From Arthrobacter sp. Leaf141 (GTDB taxonomy: Bacteria > Actinomycetota > Actinomycetes > Actinomycetales > Micrococcaceae): DNA of 64,000 nt. Positions 8,712 to 16,793 of the stretch are shown in pieces (within the stretch, counting starts at the first letter, position 1; every line of letters begins with the position of its first letter). The stretch spans positions 133,538 through 197,537 of the forward strand of contig NZ_LMOL01000005.1 in the NCBI RefSeq assembly GCF_001424565.1, written 5' to 3'. The notes under the pieces are model-generated. The model saw nothing but the letters and a program-made list of their open reading frames with translations, did not search any database and was not told where the DNA came from. The position numbers and the translations under genes were made by a program.

Positions 8712-10433
8712 TTGCAGACAGTTGTGGCCGACGCCGGTTTCCTTACCCGGGTGGCAAAGGCGGCAGACGGTTTTGTGGCGGCAATGCTGGACACGGACGA
8801 CGGCGGCGCGCAGGTTTTGGCGCACCGGCCCGCCATGTCCCGGCTGCTGGCGTTGCTGGCCGTCTACACGGAACCCGGTTCCGCCTATCACGGCCAGGAT
8901 TGGCTGGGTGCGGACATGGACGCCTGCCTGGCCCGGCTGGAACAGCTGCAGGGCCCCACGGGCCTGTTTGACGGCACCAACCTGTGCTCGCCGCCGGACT
9001 CCGCGTTCACCCTGAACGACGTGTGCCTGGCCCTGGGCCTGATCCGGGGCGGCGCGGCGGCAGCCGCCGATCCGTTGCTGGTGGGGGTGGCGGAGCGGCT
9101 GGGGGGCATCATCGCCCGGGCCACGGACGCCATGGTGGCCGGCGGCGTGCACACCCCCAACCATCGGTGGGAGCTCTGCGCCGCGCTGGCACAGATGAAC
9201 CAGCTGCAGCCGCGGCCGGACATCGACCCGCGGATTGCGGAGTGGCTGGCCGAAGGGATCGACCAGCTGCCGGACGGCATGTACTCGGAGCGCAGCCCGC
9301 TGTACGCAACGGCGGTCACCAACCCTTCCCTGCTGGCCATCGCGGACAGCTCGGACCGGCCGGAACTGCTGGACCACGTCCGGGCCAACCTCACCGCGTT
9401 CCTGCCCTGGTTCAACCCGGACGGCACGGTGGAATCGGTGCACTCCCGCCGGCAGGACCAGTGGCAGGCCTTCGAGGCGGCCCCGTTCCTGCCCTTCTAC
9501 CGCCGGCTCGCTGCCCAGGACGGGAACCCGGAGTTCGCGGCGGCCGCGGCCTGGCTGGAGGGCTTCCCGCTGCACGAACCGGCTAAGCTGCTGGCGCTGA
9601 CCCGGCTGGATCCTTTGGTGGGCCAGGCGCTGGAGGCTGGGCCGGCGTCGGCCGCCGTTATGCCGCCGCCGCTGGTCCCGGCGGAGACTGCGCTGGAAAG
9701 CTGCGGTGTATTCCGGTTCCGGGAGGCCGGCGCCGTGACCACGGTGTTCGGCGGCTGCGACCACCAGGAACCCGGGGTGGTATCCGGGCTGGCCACCAAC
9801 CCCACGTTCCTGCGCTTCGCGGCGGGCGCGGCGGCCCTCTCCGGCGTGCGTCTTTCCCGCAGCTTCTTCGACCTGGGCCCGTTCCGCAGCCAGCACACCC
9901 GCCGCACGGGCAGCTCCGTCGCCCTGTCAGAGGAGCTGGCCGCGAACTTCTACCTGCCCCTGCCTGCCGCGAAACGCCGGGCGGACGGCATCTACGCGCT
10001 TGAACATGAGGGCCGGTTCAGCGCCGCCATGGACTTCAGCAGCCGCCCCACGGTGGTGCACCGGCTGTCCACCAGCGTGGATGTCAGCGTGGCCGGCGCC
10101 GCGACGGTTGTTGACGTGGCCTTTGACGGCACGGACACCGCCTACGCCCTGGAACTGACCTTCGCACCCGGCGGCGAGCTGGAGGGCGTGGTGCCGCTGG
10201 ATGAACCGGACACCTACCAGCTGGTGGCGGAGACGGGCCGGTACCGGGTGGGGACGGACGTCATCGAGTTCGGCCCTGGCCTTGCCGCCGATCCCGATTC
10301 CCCGGCGGCATACAACCCCGGCGAAAGCTACCGGTACCTCGCGGGCACCAACGCCGCAGCAGGGGTGAAGGTGTTTATCACCGGGCGCACCATCGGCACC
10401 CGCCGCTTCACGTTCCGGGCAGCGGGCGCCTAG
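8712..10433 (+). CDS. Uncharacterised 573-residue protein of the sugar ABC operon (possible glycan-active enzyme)
   Basis: It starts at TTG 8712 after an AAAGGTAAG ribosome site, 40 nt downstream of the permease gene, so it is very probably part of the importer operon. The N-terminal 300 residues are helical, with repeated WL and LARL segments, like an alpha/alpha toroid. The C-terminal part is beta-rich with FRFREAGAVTTVFGGCDHQEPGV and a beta-sandwich-like end. This architecture resembles heparinase/polysaccharide-lyase or related hydrolase families, but I see no decisive catalytic signature. HSRRQDQW near residue 240 is a candidate active-site segment. There is no signal peptide, so it likely acts on imported saccharides. 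The function is inferred only from context. Confidence 0.6.
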   Translation: MQTVVADAGFLTRVAKAADGFVAAMLDTDDGGAQVLAHRPAMSRLLALLAVYTEPGSAYHGQDWLGADMDACLARLEQLQGPTGLFDGTNLCSPPDSAFTLNDVCLALGLIRGGAAAAADPLLVGVAERLGGIIARATDAMVAGGVHTPNHRWELCAALAQMNQLQPRPDIDPRIAEWLAEGIDQLPDGMYSERSPLYATAVTNPSLLAIADSSDRPELLDHVRANLTAFLPWFNPDGTVESVHSRRQDQWQAFEAAPFLPFYRRLAAQDGNPEFAAAAAWLEGFPLHEPAKLLALTRLDPLVGQALEAGPASAAVMPPPLVPAETALESCGVFRFREAGAVTTVFGGCDHQEPGVVSGLATNPTFLRFAAGAAALSGVRLSRSFFDLGPFRSQHTRRTGSSVALSEELAANFYLPLPAAKRRADGIYALEHEGRFSAAMDFSSRPTVVHRLSTSVDVSVAGAATVVDVAFDGTDTAYALELTFAPGGELEGVVPLDEPDTYQLVAETGRYRVGTDVIEFGPGLAADPDSPAAYNPGESYRYLAGTNAAAGVKVFITGRTIGTRRFTFRAAGA

Positions 10434-11191
10434 GCCTGCAGCTGCTGCATCTGCTCAAAGAGTTCGGGCGGGATGGCGTACAGGAACACCACTGCCAGCA
10501 GGTTCTTCGCCGCGTGGACGAAGTAGGAAAACATCAGGTTCTTCCCGGTCCACACATAGACGAACACCAGGGTTGCGGCCATGGCCAGGTAGGGGAGCAG
10601 GGCGGTGAGGGTGATGGCTTCCCGGCCGGCGATGTGCAGCGCGGCGAACAGCACCACGGACAGGGCGCAGCAGAGCCAGATGTTCAGCCGCCGGCTCAGC
10701 TTGCCGATCAGCAGGTGCCGGAAGATGAACTCCTCCACGAACGGGCCGGCCACCACCAGCAGCGGCACCATCAGCCACGCGGGCACCTGCTGCATCAGCC
10801 GCTGCAGCCCGGCCTGGTTGACGGACGTCTGGACCTCACCGCCCAGCGCCACCAGCACAGCCGTCAGGATCATCATCACGATCACGCCCGCAGGCACCAT
10901 CAGCACCGTGAACCAGGGCCGCGTGGCCAGCACGCGGAGGTCCCGGCCCACCACCTTCCGCGCCGCCAGGAACGCCAGGATGCCCACCGAGGCGTAGAAC
11001 AGCAGGTTCAAAGCGTAGGAGGCCGCTGCGGGTGACGGCGACAGCTGCGCCACCAGCGGGGCCAGGAACTCCCCGGCCAGGGCGAAGATCCCCGCGAAGC
11101 CGATGTAGAGAATCACGGCGGCATAATCCAGGCGGGAGAAGCGGTACAGCTGCGGCTGCAGGGCAGGGGAAATCCGGTGGGCGGTGGCCAT
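10430..11191 (-). CDS. CPBP family intramembrane glutamic endopeptidase
   Basis: A 253-residue membrane protein with about seven helices. It carries the CPBP (CAAX-protease/Abi) signatures: FVEEFIFRHLL with the paired glutamates, and the downstream histidine in ALHIAG. Family members process membrane proteins or prenylated peptides, or confer bacteriocin self-immunity; none of these can be assigned here. Its stop overlaps the end of the convergent 573-residue gene by 4 nt. Confidence 0.88.
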   Translation of the reverse strand: MATAHRISPALQPQLYRFSRLDYAAVILYIGFAGIFALAGEFLAPLVAQLSPSPAAASYALNLLFYASVGILAFLAARKVVGRDLRVLATRPWFTVLMVPAGVIVMMILTAVLVALGGEVQTSVNQAGLQRLMQQVPAWLMVPLLVVAGPFVEEFIFRHLLIGKLSRRLNIWLCCALSVVLFAALHIAGREAITLTALLPYLAMAATLVFVYVWTGKNLMFSYFVHAAKNLLAVVFLYAIPPELFEQMQQLQA

Positions 11192-11212
11192 GGTTTCAGC
11201 CTAGTCTCCCCT

Positions 11213-11280
11213 CCCGTTGCCCTATCACTTATGGCTCCCACCTGGTCCTTTTGGCGACCATAAGTGATAGGGCAACGGGG
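11213..11280. repeat. Family A palindromic repeat, copy 1
   Basis: Arms of 22 nt beginning CCCGTTGCCCTATCACTTAT pair perfectly with 11258-11279 across a loop of about 23 nt. It lies between the divergent CPBP and amino-acid permease genes, so it is not simply a terminator. Four further copies occur at 26081, 43280, 46590 and 53261. Confidence 0.9.
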
Positions 11281-11451
11281 GGAGGCCGGGGTACAGGGGC
11301 GGGGGCGGATCCGGTACTGCAGACACCGGAAGTGTTGTGCGCGTCACGTGGCACCCTTCGCGTCTTGTACGATGGACGAGCCGCGCGAAGCTTCGGCTGT
11401 GCGAAGGATCATGGATGTAATCGGTTGCCCCCGGGGCTAAACACCGAATTA

Positions 11452-11467
11452 TGTGATCTGGATCATT
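11452..11467 (+). promoter_or_regulatory. Candidate CRP/GlxR-type binding site upstream of the amino-acid permease
   Basis: TGTGATCTGGATCATT closely follows the CRP-family consensus TGTGA-N6-TCACA; only the last bases of the right half differ. It lies 43 nt upstream of the permease GTG, where it could overlap the core promoter. The rest of this 318-nt intergenic stretch holds repeat copy 1 and no open frame I would call a gene. Confidence 0.45.
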
Positions 11468-11509
11468 CGCCCCCGGATGCGGCCAACCCCCAACCTACAA
11501 GGAATCGTT

Positions 11510-12967
11510 GTGCCTCAAAGTACCCCCTCAGATCTTAAGAACACCCCGGCCGCGGCCACGTCTGACCCGTCCCTCAGCGCCGAGGGATACAGCAAAACGC
11601 TGGGCCGCCGCCACGTCACCATGATCGCCATGGGCGGCGCGATCGGCGTCGGCCTCTTTATGGGAGCCGGCGGCCGCCTCGCCTCCACCGGCCCCGCCCT
11701 GATCTTCTCCTACGCCATTGCCGGCGTCATCGCCTACCTGCTGATGCGGGCCCTCGGCGAACTCATCATGTACCGGCAGACCTCAGGCTCGTTCGTCAGC
11801 TACGCCGGCGAAATGTTCGGCCGCAAGGGCGCCTATGTGTCCGGCTGGATGTACTTCATCAACTGGGGCATGACGGGCATCGCGGAACTGATCGCAATCG
11901 GCCTGTACTTCCAGTTCTTCTTCCCCAACGTCCCTGTGGAGGTCAGCGCCATTGCCGCGCTCCTGCTCCTGGTGGCCGTGAACCTGCTCAGCGTCAAGGC
12001 GTTCGGCGAGTTCGAATTCTGGGCCTCCTGCCTCAAGGTGGGCGCCATCCTGATCTTCCTGGCAGTGGGCACCTTCATGGTGGTCACCAACGCCAAGGTG
12101 GGTGACGGCAACGCCTCGGTGAACAACCTCTTCGCTGCTGAAGGCGGCATGTTCCCGAAGGGCGCCCTGGTGATGGTGCTTGTCCTGAACGCCGTGATCT
12201 TCGCCTACAATGGCATCGAACTGGTCGGCATCACCGCAGGCGAGATGCAGAACCCAAAGCGCGAAGTGCCCAAGGCCATCCGCGCCGTTGTGCTCCGCAT
12301 CGTGGTGTTCTACGTCGGTTCTGTAACCCTGCTGGCCATGCTGCTTCCCTCCGACCAGTACGTGGCCGGGACCTCACCGTTCGTCACCGTGTTCGGCCAG
12401 ATGGGCCTGGGCTGGGTGGGCGATGTGATGAATATGATCGTCATCACCGCGGCCCTGTCCTCCTGCAACTCCGGCCTGTACTCGATCGGCAGGGTCTTCC
12501 GCACCATGGCCAACAACGGCCACGCCCCGCAGTGGCTCACCAAGATGTCCTCCCGCCACGTCCCGTACGCCGCCATCCTGGCCATCGCGGCGTTCTACCT
12601 GGTGGGCATCCTGCTGAACATCTGGCTGGGCGGCTCCTACGCCTTCGACCTCGCCCTGAACACCGCCTCGATCGGCGTGATCTTCACCTGGGGCGCCATC
12701 TTCGCCAGCCAGATCGCGCTGCGCCACCGCAAGGGCGTCACCTCCAGCCTGCCCATGCCCGGTTCGCCGTGGACCAGCTGGGCCGGGCTGGTGGCACTGC
12801 TGGTGATTGTGGTCCTGATCGGCTTCGACACCATGACCAACAAGGGCGGTGAGGTCTTCTACCTGGGCCTCTGGACCCTGGCGACCATCCCGTTCTTCGC
12901 CCTGGTGCTGTGGCTCGGCTGGCAGAAGGTCAGGAACAACGCACCGAAGAACGAGCTCTACAGCTAG
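11510..12967 (+). CDS. Amino acid permease (APC family, AnsP/GabP/CycA-like)
   Basis: A 485-residue secondary transporter with about 12 transmembrane helices. The APC signatures are HVTMIAMGGAIGVGLFMGAG in helix 1, SYAIAGVIAYLLMRALGEL in helix 2, and the conserved EMQNPKREVPKAIRAVVLRI loop. It belongs to the amino-acid transporter (AAT) subgroup that includes asparagine, GABA and D-alanine/D-serine/glycine permeases; the substrate cannot be fixed from sequence alone. The GTG at 11510 has an AAGGAATC ribosome site and was preferred over the upstream ATG at 11453, which would run through the CRP-like site. Confidence 0.9.
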   Translation: MPQSTPSDLKNTPAAATSDPSLSAEGYSKTLGRRHVTMIAMGGAIGVGLFMGAGGRLASTGPALIFSYAIAGVIAYLLMRALGELIMYRQTSGSFVSYAGEMFGRKGAYVSGWMYFINWGMTGIAELIAIGLYFQFFFPNVPVEVSAIAALLLLVAVNLLSVKAFGEFEFWASCLKVGAILIFLAVGTFMVVTNAKVGDGNASVNNLFAAEGGMFPKGALVMVLVLNAVIFAYNGIELVGITAGEMQNPKREVPKAIRAVVLRIVVFYVGSVTLLAMLLPSDQYVAGTSPFVTVFGQMGLGWVGDVMNMIVITAALSSCNSGLYSIGRVFRTMANNGHAPQWLTKMSSRHVPYAAILAIAAFYLVGILLNIWLGGSYAFDLALNTASIGVIFTWGAIFASQIALRHRKGVTSSLPMPGSPWTSWAGLVALLVIVVLIGFDTMTNKGGEVFYLGLWTLATIPFFALVLWLGWQKVRNNAPKNELYS

Positions 12968-13004
12968 GAATTCTTCGGCAGCCGCCAGGCTGGTTGGAAA
13001 CGTA

Positions 13005-13039
13005 CGACGGCGGGACGCCCCTAGGGTGCCCCGCCGTCC
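13005..13039. terminator. Hairpin terminator between permease and dienelactone hydrolase
   Basis: GACGGCGGGACGCC pairs imperfectly with GGTGCCCCGCCGTC around a CCTAG loop, between two convergent genes. A short T-run (GTTT) follows on the plus strand. Confidence 0.6.
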
Positions 13040-13060
13040 GGCGTTTAACGGGAGAGTCCG

Positions 13061-13792
13061 TCAGGGCGCCGTCGTTTTGAGGTGGCGGGCGAAGTGGTCC
13101 TCAATCCGCTGCCAGGCTTCCGGTGCAGACTCCGGATCCGGCCCGATCCCCAGCACCCGCATCAGCGGCCGCAGGACGGCGGGCCCGGCCTCGGATTCGT
13201 TGAGGAACGCATGGCCGGCGTGGGGAAACTCCTTGACGTCGTTTTCGATCCCCAGATCATCAAGGACGGTTTCCAGCCTGGCGGCGGCACCCTTGAGGGT
13301 TTTGTCCCTGGCACCGTAATTGGCCACGATGGGGCAGGCGTCACGGAGGGCCTCCTCCGGATGCCCGGGGAGCTTCCCGTAGTTGACCGCCGCGGCGTCA
13401 AACCCGTCGCGGGCCGCCAGGAGGGCAAAGCCGCCGCCCATGCAGAAGCCGATCACGCCCGTCCTGCCGGTGCTGTCCGAGGCGCCGGCCAGCCAGGCAC
13501 GCGCCACGGAAATGTCCGTAAACGCCGTACCGTGGCCGCTGACCAGGCTTTGCATCGTTGCCACCAGGCAGCGCCTGCGGCCGTCGCTGAAAAGGTCGAC
13601 GGCGAGGGTCAGGTACCCCGCCCGGGCCAGCCGGTCCGCGTGGCCCATTGAGTTCGCGTCCAGGCCGAATGCCTCGTGGATCATCACCACGGCGGGGAAC
13701 GGGCCCGGCCCCGGGGGCGTGGCCAGATAGCCGCGCAGGTTGGTGGAACCGCCGGCAACTGCGCTTTCGGCGCTAAGGTCAATGAAGGTCAT
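13061..13792 (-). CDS. Dienelactone hydrolase family protein
   Basis: An alpha/beta hydrolase with a cysteine nucleophile in GFCMGGGFALLAARDGF, an acid residue in NYGARDKTLKG and the histidine in FPHAGHAFLNES: the Cys-Asp-His triad of the dienelactone hydrolase family. The 243-residue length is typical. In the family it opens dienelactones during chlorocatechol degradation, but most genomic copies like this one are isolated and their substrates unknown. No aromatic ring-cleavage genes are adjacent. Confidence 0.88.
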   Translation of the reverse strand: MTFIDLSAESAVAGGSTNLRGYLATPPGPGPFPAVVMIHEAFGLDANSMGHADRLARAGYLTLAVDLFSDGRRRCLVATMQSLVSGHGTAFTDISVARAWLAGASDSTGRTGVIGFCMGGGFALLAARDGFDAAAVNYGKLPGHPEEALRDACPIVANYGARDKTLKGAAARLETVLDDLGIENDVKEFPHAGHAFLNESEAGPAVLRPLMRVLGIGPDPESAPEAWQRIEDHFARHLKTTAP

Positions 13793-13893
13793 GGGGCAAG
13801 GCTAGCGGCGGCTGCCGGCAACAGGCCGCAGGGCTGGCTGTGCGGAATGGACTCGCCGGCTGGAATCCCTGGCTGCTGCGTCCGCACAGCAGA

Positions 13894-13925
13894 ACGGCGG
13901 CGGATCCCGTGGGATCCGCCGCCGT
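13894..13925. terminator. Perfect GC-rich hairpin downstream of csbD
   Basis: ACGGCGGCGGATCCC is followed by GT and its exact complement, giving 15-bp arms. It lies about 65 nt beyond the leftward CsbD stop and beside the start of the dienelactone hydrolase. It is a probable intrinsic terminator of csbD, without a clear T-run. Confidence 0.6.
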
Positions 13926-13992
13926 CTATGCGCTGCGTTCCAGCAATGCAGCGGGCTACCCGAAGGCGGTGCCCGGCTGCCTCAGCCTGAAC

Positions 13993-14169
13993 CTAGTTGC
14001 GCTTGAATTCGTCCTTGACGCTTTCGCCGACCTTCTTTGCGTCGGCCTTGACCTGGTCAGCCTGGCCTTCGGCCTTGAGCTTGTCATTGTCGGTTGCGTT
14101 TCCTGCAGCTTCCTTGGCTTTTCCGCCCATGTCTTCCGCTGCGTTGCTGATCTTGTCTCCGAGGCCCAT
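13993..14169 (-). CDS. CsbD family general stress protein
   Basis: A 58-residue, highly charged helical protein (LGDKISNAAEDMGGKAKEAA, then KLKAEGQADQVKADAKKVGES), the classic CsbD-like pattern of small stress-induced bacterial proteins with unknown mechanism. The ATG at 14169 was chosen because AAAGGTGG sits 8 nt upstream; the earlier in-frame GTG at 14181 lies inside that ribosome site. A CTAAGC-type palindrome lies 60 nt upstream, suggesting stress control. Confidence 0.88.
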   Translation of the reverse strand: MGLGDKISNAAEDMGGKAKEAAGNATDNDKLKAEGQADQVKADAKKVGESVKDEFKRN

Positions 14170-14222
14170 GCTGGTTGCCACCTTTCGTTGCGTTGATCAA
14201 ATACTGCATTTTCACCATAACA

Positions 14223-14236
14223 CGAAGCTTGCTTAC
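14223..14236 (-). promoter_or_regulatory. CTAAGC-NN-GCTTAG motif, copy 1 (csbD)
   Basis: Read on the csbD strand the site is GTAAGCAAGCTTCG followed by TGTTATGG, centred 60 nt before the csbD ATG. It lies in the divergent region shared with the SRPBCC gene. It matches four other sites at comparable distances from their genes. Confidence 0.55.
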
Positions 14237-14301
14237 TAAATCAAGCTGGACCGGACTTTCCCTGCCTGTAAGTTGTCGGCGGCCACGGCTAGGCTCGAAG
14301 C

Positions 14302-14760
14302 ATGGACCAAAGCACAAACGTCACCCGGCACATCCAGGCAACACCTGACCAGGTCTGGGCCGTGATCACGGACATTCCCGGCTCGGCCACCACACTGTCC
14401 GGCGTCGAAGCTGTCCAGCCGCTCACGGACGGTCCTTACGGCGAGGGAACACGCTGGAAGGAGACCCGGAAAATGATGGGCCGGTCCGAGACCGTTGAGA
14501 TGTGGGTGGCCCAGGTGGATCCGACCCGCAGCACCACGGTCAAAGCGGAGCAGGGCGGTGCCGACTACAGCACCCGGTTCAGCTTGGCACCACGCGAGGG
14601 CGGCACTGACCTCACTGTCACCTTCGGCACCCACGTGGACAACCCTTCGGCGGCCATGCGCGTGATGTTGGCCGTGTTCGGCAAGGTCGGGCTGGCCATC
14701 ACCCGCAAGGCCCTCGCCAAGGATCTCGCGGACATTGCGGCCAAAGCGGAGTCGCTTTAG
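14302..14760 (+). CDS. SRPBCC family protein (polyketide cyclase/START-like)
   Basis: A 152-residue lipid/ligand-binding fold protein. It has the typical opening TRHIQATPDQVWAVITDIPG, a central strand region (TTVKAEQGGADYSTRFSLAP) and an amphipathic C-terminal helix (MRVMLAVFGKVGLAITRKAL). Members bind hydrophobic ligands; the ligand here is unknown. Its stop overlaps the GTG of the pentapeptide gene by one base, so the two are cotranscribed. Confidence 0.82.
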   Translation: MDQSTNVTRHIQATPDQVWAVITDIPGSATTLSGVEAVQPLTDGPYGEGTRWKETRKMMGRSETVEMWVAQVDPTRSTTVKAEQGGADYSTRFSLAPREGGTDLTVTFGTHVDNPSAAMRVMLAVFGKVGLAITRKALAKDLADIAAKAESL

Positions 14761-15437
14761 TGGCGGCCACCCGGGCACGTGCCCCCAAGGTCGCCGCGCC
14801 GCAGCTCTCCCGGGCACTCCTGGCGGGCGTGGACCTGATGGACCTGGAGTCGGCCGGATTCCACAGCGGCGAACGGTATGACGGTGTCCGGTTCCACCGG
14901 GCAGCAGCGGACGGTCTGGACCTGGGCGGTGCTGATTTTTCCGAATGCGAGTTCCAGGGCATCTCCTTCAACGACACCCAGCTCCGCGGCGCCACCTTCC
15001 GTGACTGCATCATCGGCGAGCTGTACGCCCCCGTGTTCCGGGCCGCCCGGAGCGCCTGGCGGGACGTCGAGGTCCGGAACCCCCGGCTGGGGTCCGCGGA
15101 ACTCTACGAAAGTGGCTGGCAGTCGGTCCATATCGATGGCGGCAAGCTGGACTTCCTCAACCTGCGCGGCGCCAAACTCACCGACGTCCTGATCAGCGAC
15201 TGCATCATCAACGAACTGGACCTTGGGTCGGCCACCGGAACGCGGGTGGCACTGAAAAACTGCACCATCGGCACCCTTGACGTCAGCGGCGCAAAGCTCA
15301 AGGACGTTGACCTCCGCGGGACCGAATTCCGGTCCATCAGCGGGCTCGGCAGCCTGGCAGGTGTGGTGGTGGACGAGTACCAGTTAAGCCTCCTGGCGCC
15401 GTTGCTGGCGGCGCACCTGGGGTTGACGGTCCTGTAA
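14760..15437 (+). CDS. Pentapeptide-repeat protein
   Basis: A 225-residue protein with repeated A(D/N)LxG-like units over most of its length: LDLGGADFSECEFQGISF, LRGATFRDCIIGELY, FLNLRGAKLTDVLISD, and LDVSGAKLKDVDLRGTEF. These predict a right-handed quadrilateral beta-helix. Some pentapeptide proteins mimic DNA and protect gyrase; that role is only a possibility. It is translationally coupled to the SRPBCC gene. GTG at 14760 is the start. Confidence 0.88.
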   Translation: MAATRARAPKVAAPQLSRALLAGVDLMDLESAGFHSGERYDGVRFHRAAADGLDLGGADFSECEFQGISFNDTQLRGATFRDCIIGELYAPVFRAARSAWRDVEVRNPRLGSAELYESGWQSVHIDGGKLDFLNLRGAKLTDVLISDCIINELDLGSATGTRVALKNCTIGTLDVSGAKLKDVDLRGTEFRSISGLGSLAGVVVDEYQLSLLAPLLAAHLGLTVL

Positions 15438-15490
15438 CGCCCCGGCTGGGGCGCTTCGCAACGACGGGTGCCCCGTGTACTATTTACAGA

Positions 15491-15508
15491 ACGAACGGTC
15501 GGTAAGTG
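15491..15508. promoter_or_regulatory. PaaR-type operator upstream of the thiolase operon
   Basis: ACGAACGGTCGGTAAGTG directly follows a TACTAT -10-like element (15478-15483) and lies 59 nt before the thiolase ATG. Nearly identical sites precede paaA, paaZ and the TetR gene, and a weaker one precedes paaI-paaK. Confidence 0.75.
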
Positions 15509-15566
15509 GTTTTCCGCGTTGCCGGGCGCCGATGACAGTGCTGTTGATCGCGTGAAGGGTGTTTCC

Positions 15567-16793
15567 ATGGCTGCAACCGCAGGTCCGCAGGCTTTCCTTG
15601 TTGGCGGGGTACGAACCCCGGTGGGCCGGTACGGCGGCGCGCTGTCAGCCGTCCGCCCCGACGACCTGGCGGCCCTGGTGGTCCGCGAGGCGGTGGCCCG
15701 GGCCGGGCTCGATCCGGACAGCATCGACGAGGTCATCCTGGGCAACGCCAACGGCGCCGGTGAGGAAAACCGGAACGTGGCCCGGATGGCCACTGTCCTG
15801 GCCGGGCTGCCCCTCCACATTCCCGGTATCACCGTCAACAGGCTCTGCGCCTCGGGGCTGAGCGCCATTATCCAGGCCAGCCACATGATTAAGGCCGGCG
15901 CCGCGGACATCGTGATCGCCGGCGGGGTGGAATCCATGAGCCGGGCGCCGTGGGTCCAGGAGAAGCCGGCCGCCGCGTTCGCCAAACCCGGCCAGATTTT
16001 CGATACCTCCATCGGGTGGCGGTTTGTGAACCCGGAGTTCCAAAAGGGACCGCTGTCCAGGGATGGCAAAATGACCTTTTCCATGCCGGAGACCGGCGAG
16101 GAAGTGGCCCGCGTGGACGGCATCACCCGCGAAGACGCGGACGCCTTTGCCGTCCGCTCGCACGCGCTGGCGCTGGACGCCATTGCCGCCGGCCGCTTCA
16201 GGGACGAAATCGTGCCCGTGACGGTGGCTACCAGGAAATCGGAGACCGTGGTGGATACCGATGAAGGCCCCCGGGCCGGTACCACCATGGACGTCCTGGC
16301 CGGGCTGCGGCCTGTGGTCCGCGGCGGGAGCGTGGTCACCGCTGGAAACTCCTCCACCCTGAACGACGGCGCATCCGCCATCATTGTGGCCTCGGAAGAA
16401 GCCATCAAAAAGCTGGGCCTGGTCCCGCGTGCCCGCATCGTTGACGGCGCGTCGGCCGGCTGCGAACCGGAAATCATGGGCATCGGCCCGGTGCCCGCCA
16501 CCCGCAAGGTCCTGGCGCGGAGCGGGCGCACCATCGGTGAGGTTGCCGCCGTCGAACTTAATGAGGCCTTTGCCACCCAGTCCCTGGCCAGCATCCGCCG
16601 CCTGGGCCTTGACCCGGACATTGTGAACCGCGACGGCGGCGCCATCGCCCTGGGCCACCCGCTTGGTTCCAGCGGCTCCAGGATCGCCATCACCCTGCTG
16701 GGCCGGATGGAGCGCGAAGATGCGGCGCTGGGCCTGGCCACCATGTGCATCGGTGTGGGCCAGGGCACCGCCCTGCTGTTGGAGAAAGTCTGA
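15567..16793 (+). CDS. paaJ: Thiolase (3-oxoadipyl-CoA/acetyl-CoA acyltransferase, PaaJ-like)
   Basis: A 408-residue thiolase that would cleave 3-oxoadipyl-CoA and 3-oxo-5,6-dehydrosuberyl-CoA with CoA in the last steps of phenylacetate degradation. The nucleophilic Cys is in NRLCASGLSAI. Other thiolase signatures are NEAFATQSLAS, GGAIALGHPLGSSGSRI and CIGVGQGTALLLE with the second Cys. The ATG at 15567 follows a GAAGGGTG ribosome site; the open frame upstream contains the operator. It overlaps the hydratase gene by one base. The PaaJ assignment rests on this operon and the operator. Confidence 0.88.
   Translation: MAATAGPQAFLVGGVRTPVGRYGGALSAVRPDDLAALVVREAVARAGLDPDSIDEVILGNANGAGEENRNVARMATVLAGLPLHIPGITVNRLCASGLSAIIQASHMIKAGAADIVIAGGVESMSRAPWVQEKPAAAFAKPGQIFDTSIGWRFVNPEFQKGPLSRDGKMTFSMPETGEEVARVDGITREDADAFAVRSHALALDAIAAGRFRDEIVPVTVATRKSETVVDTDEGPRAGTTMDVLAGLRPVVRGGSVVTAGNSSTLNDGASAIIVASEEAIKKLGLVPRARIVDGASAGCEPEIMGIGPVPATRKVLARSGRTIGEVAAVELNEAFATQSLASIRRLGLDPDIVNRDGGAIALGHPLGSSGSRIAITLLGRMEREDAALGLATMCIGVGQGTALLLEKV

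Noticed and set aside
6785..8836. A 683-codon minus-strand frame opposite the sugar permeases
   Set aside because: Low-complexity Gln/His/Gly/Asp composition, typical of an antisense shadow. The plus-strand permeases carry EAA motifs and proper spacing.
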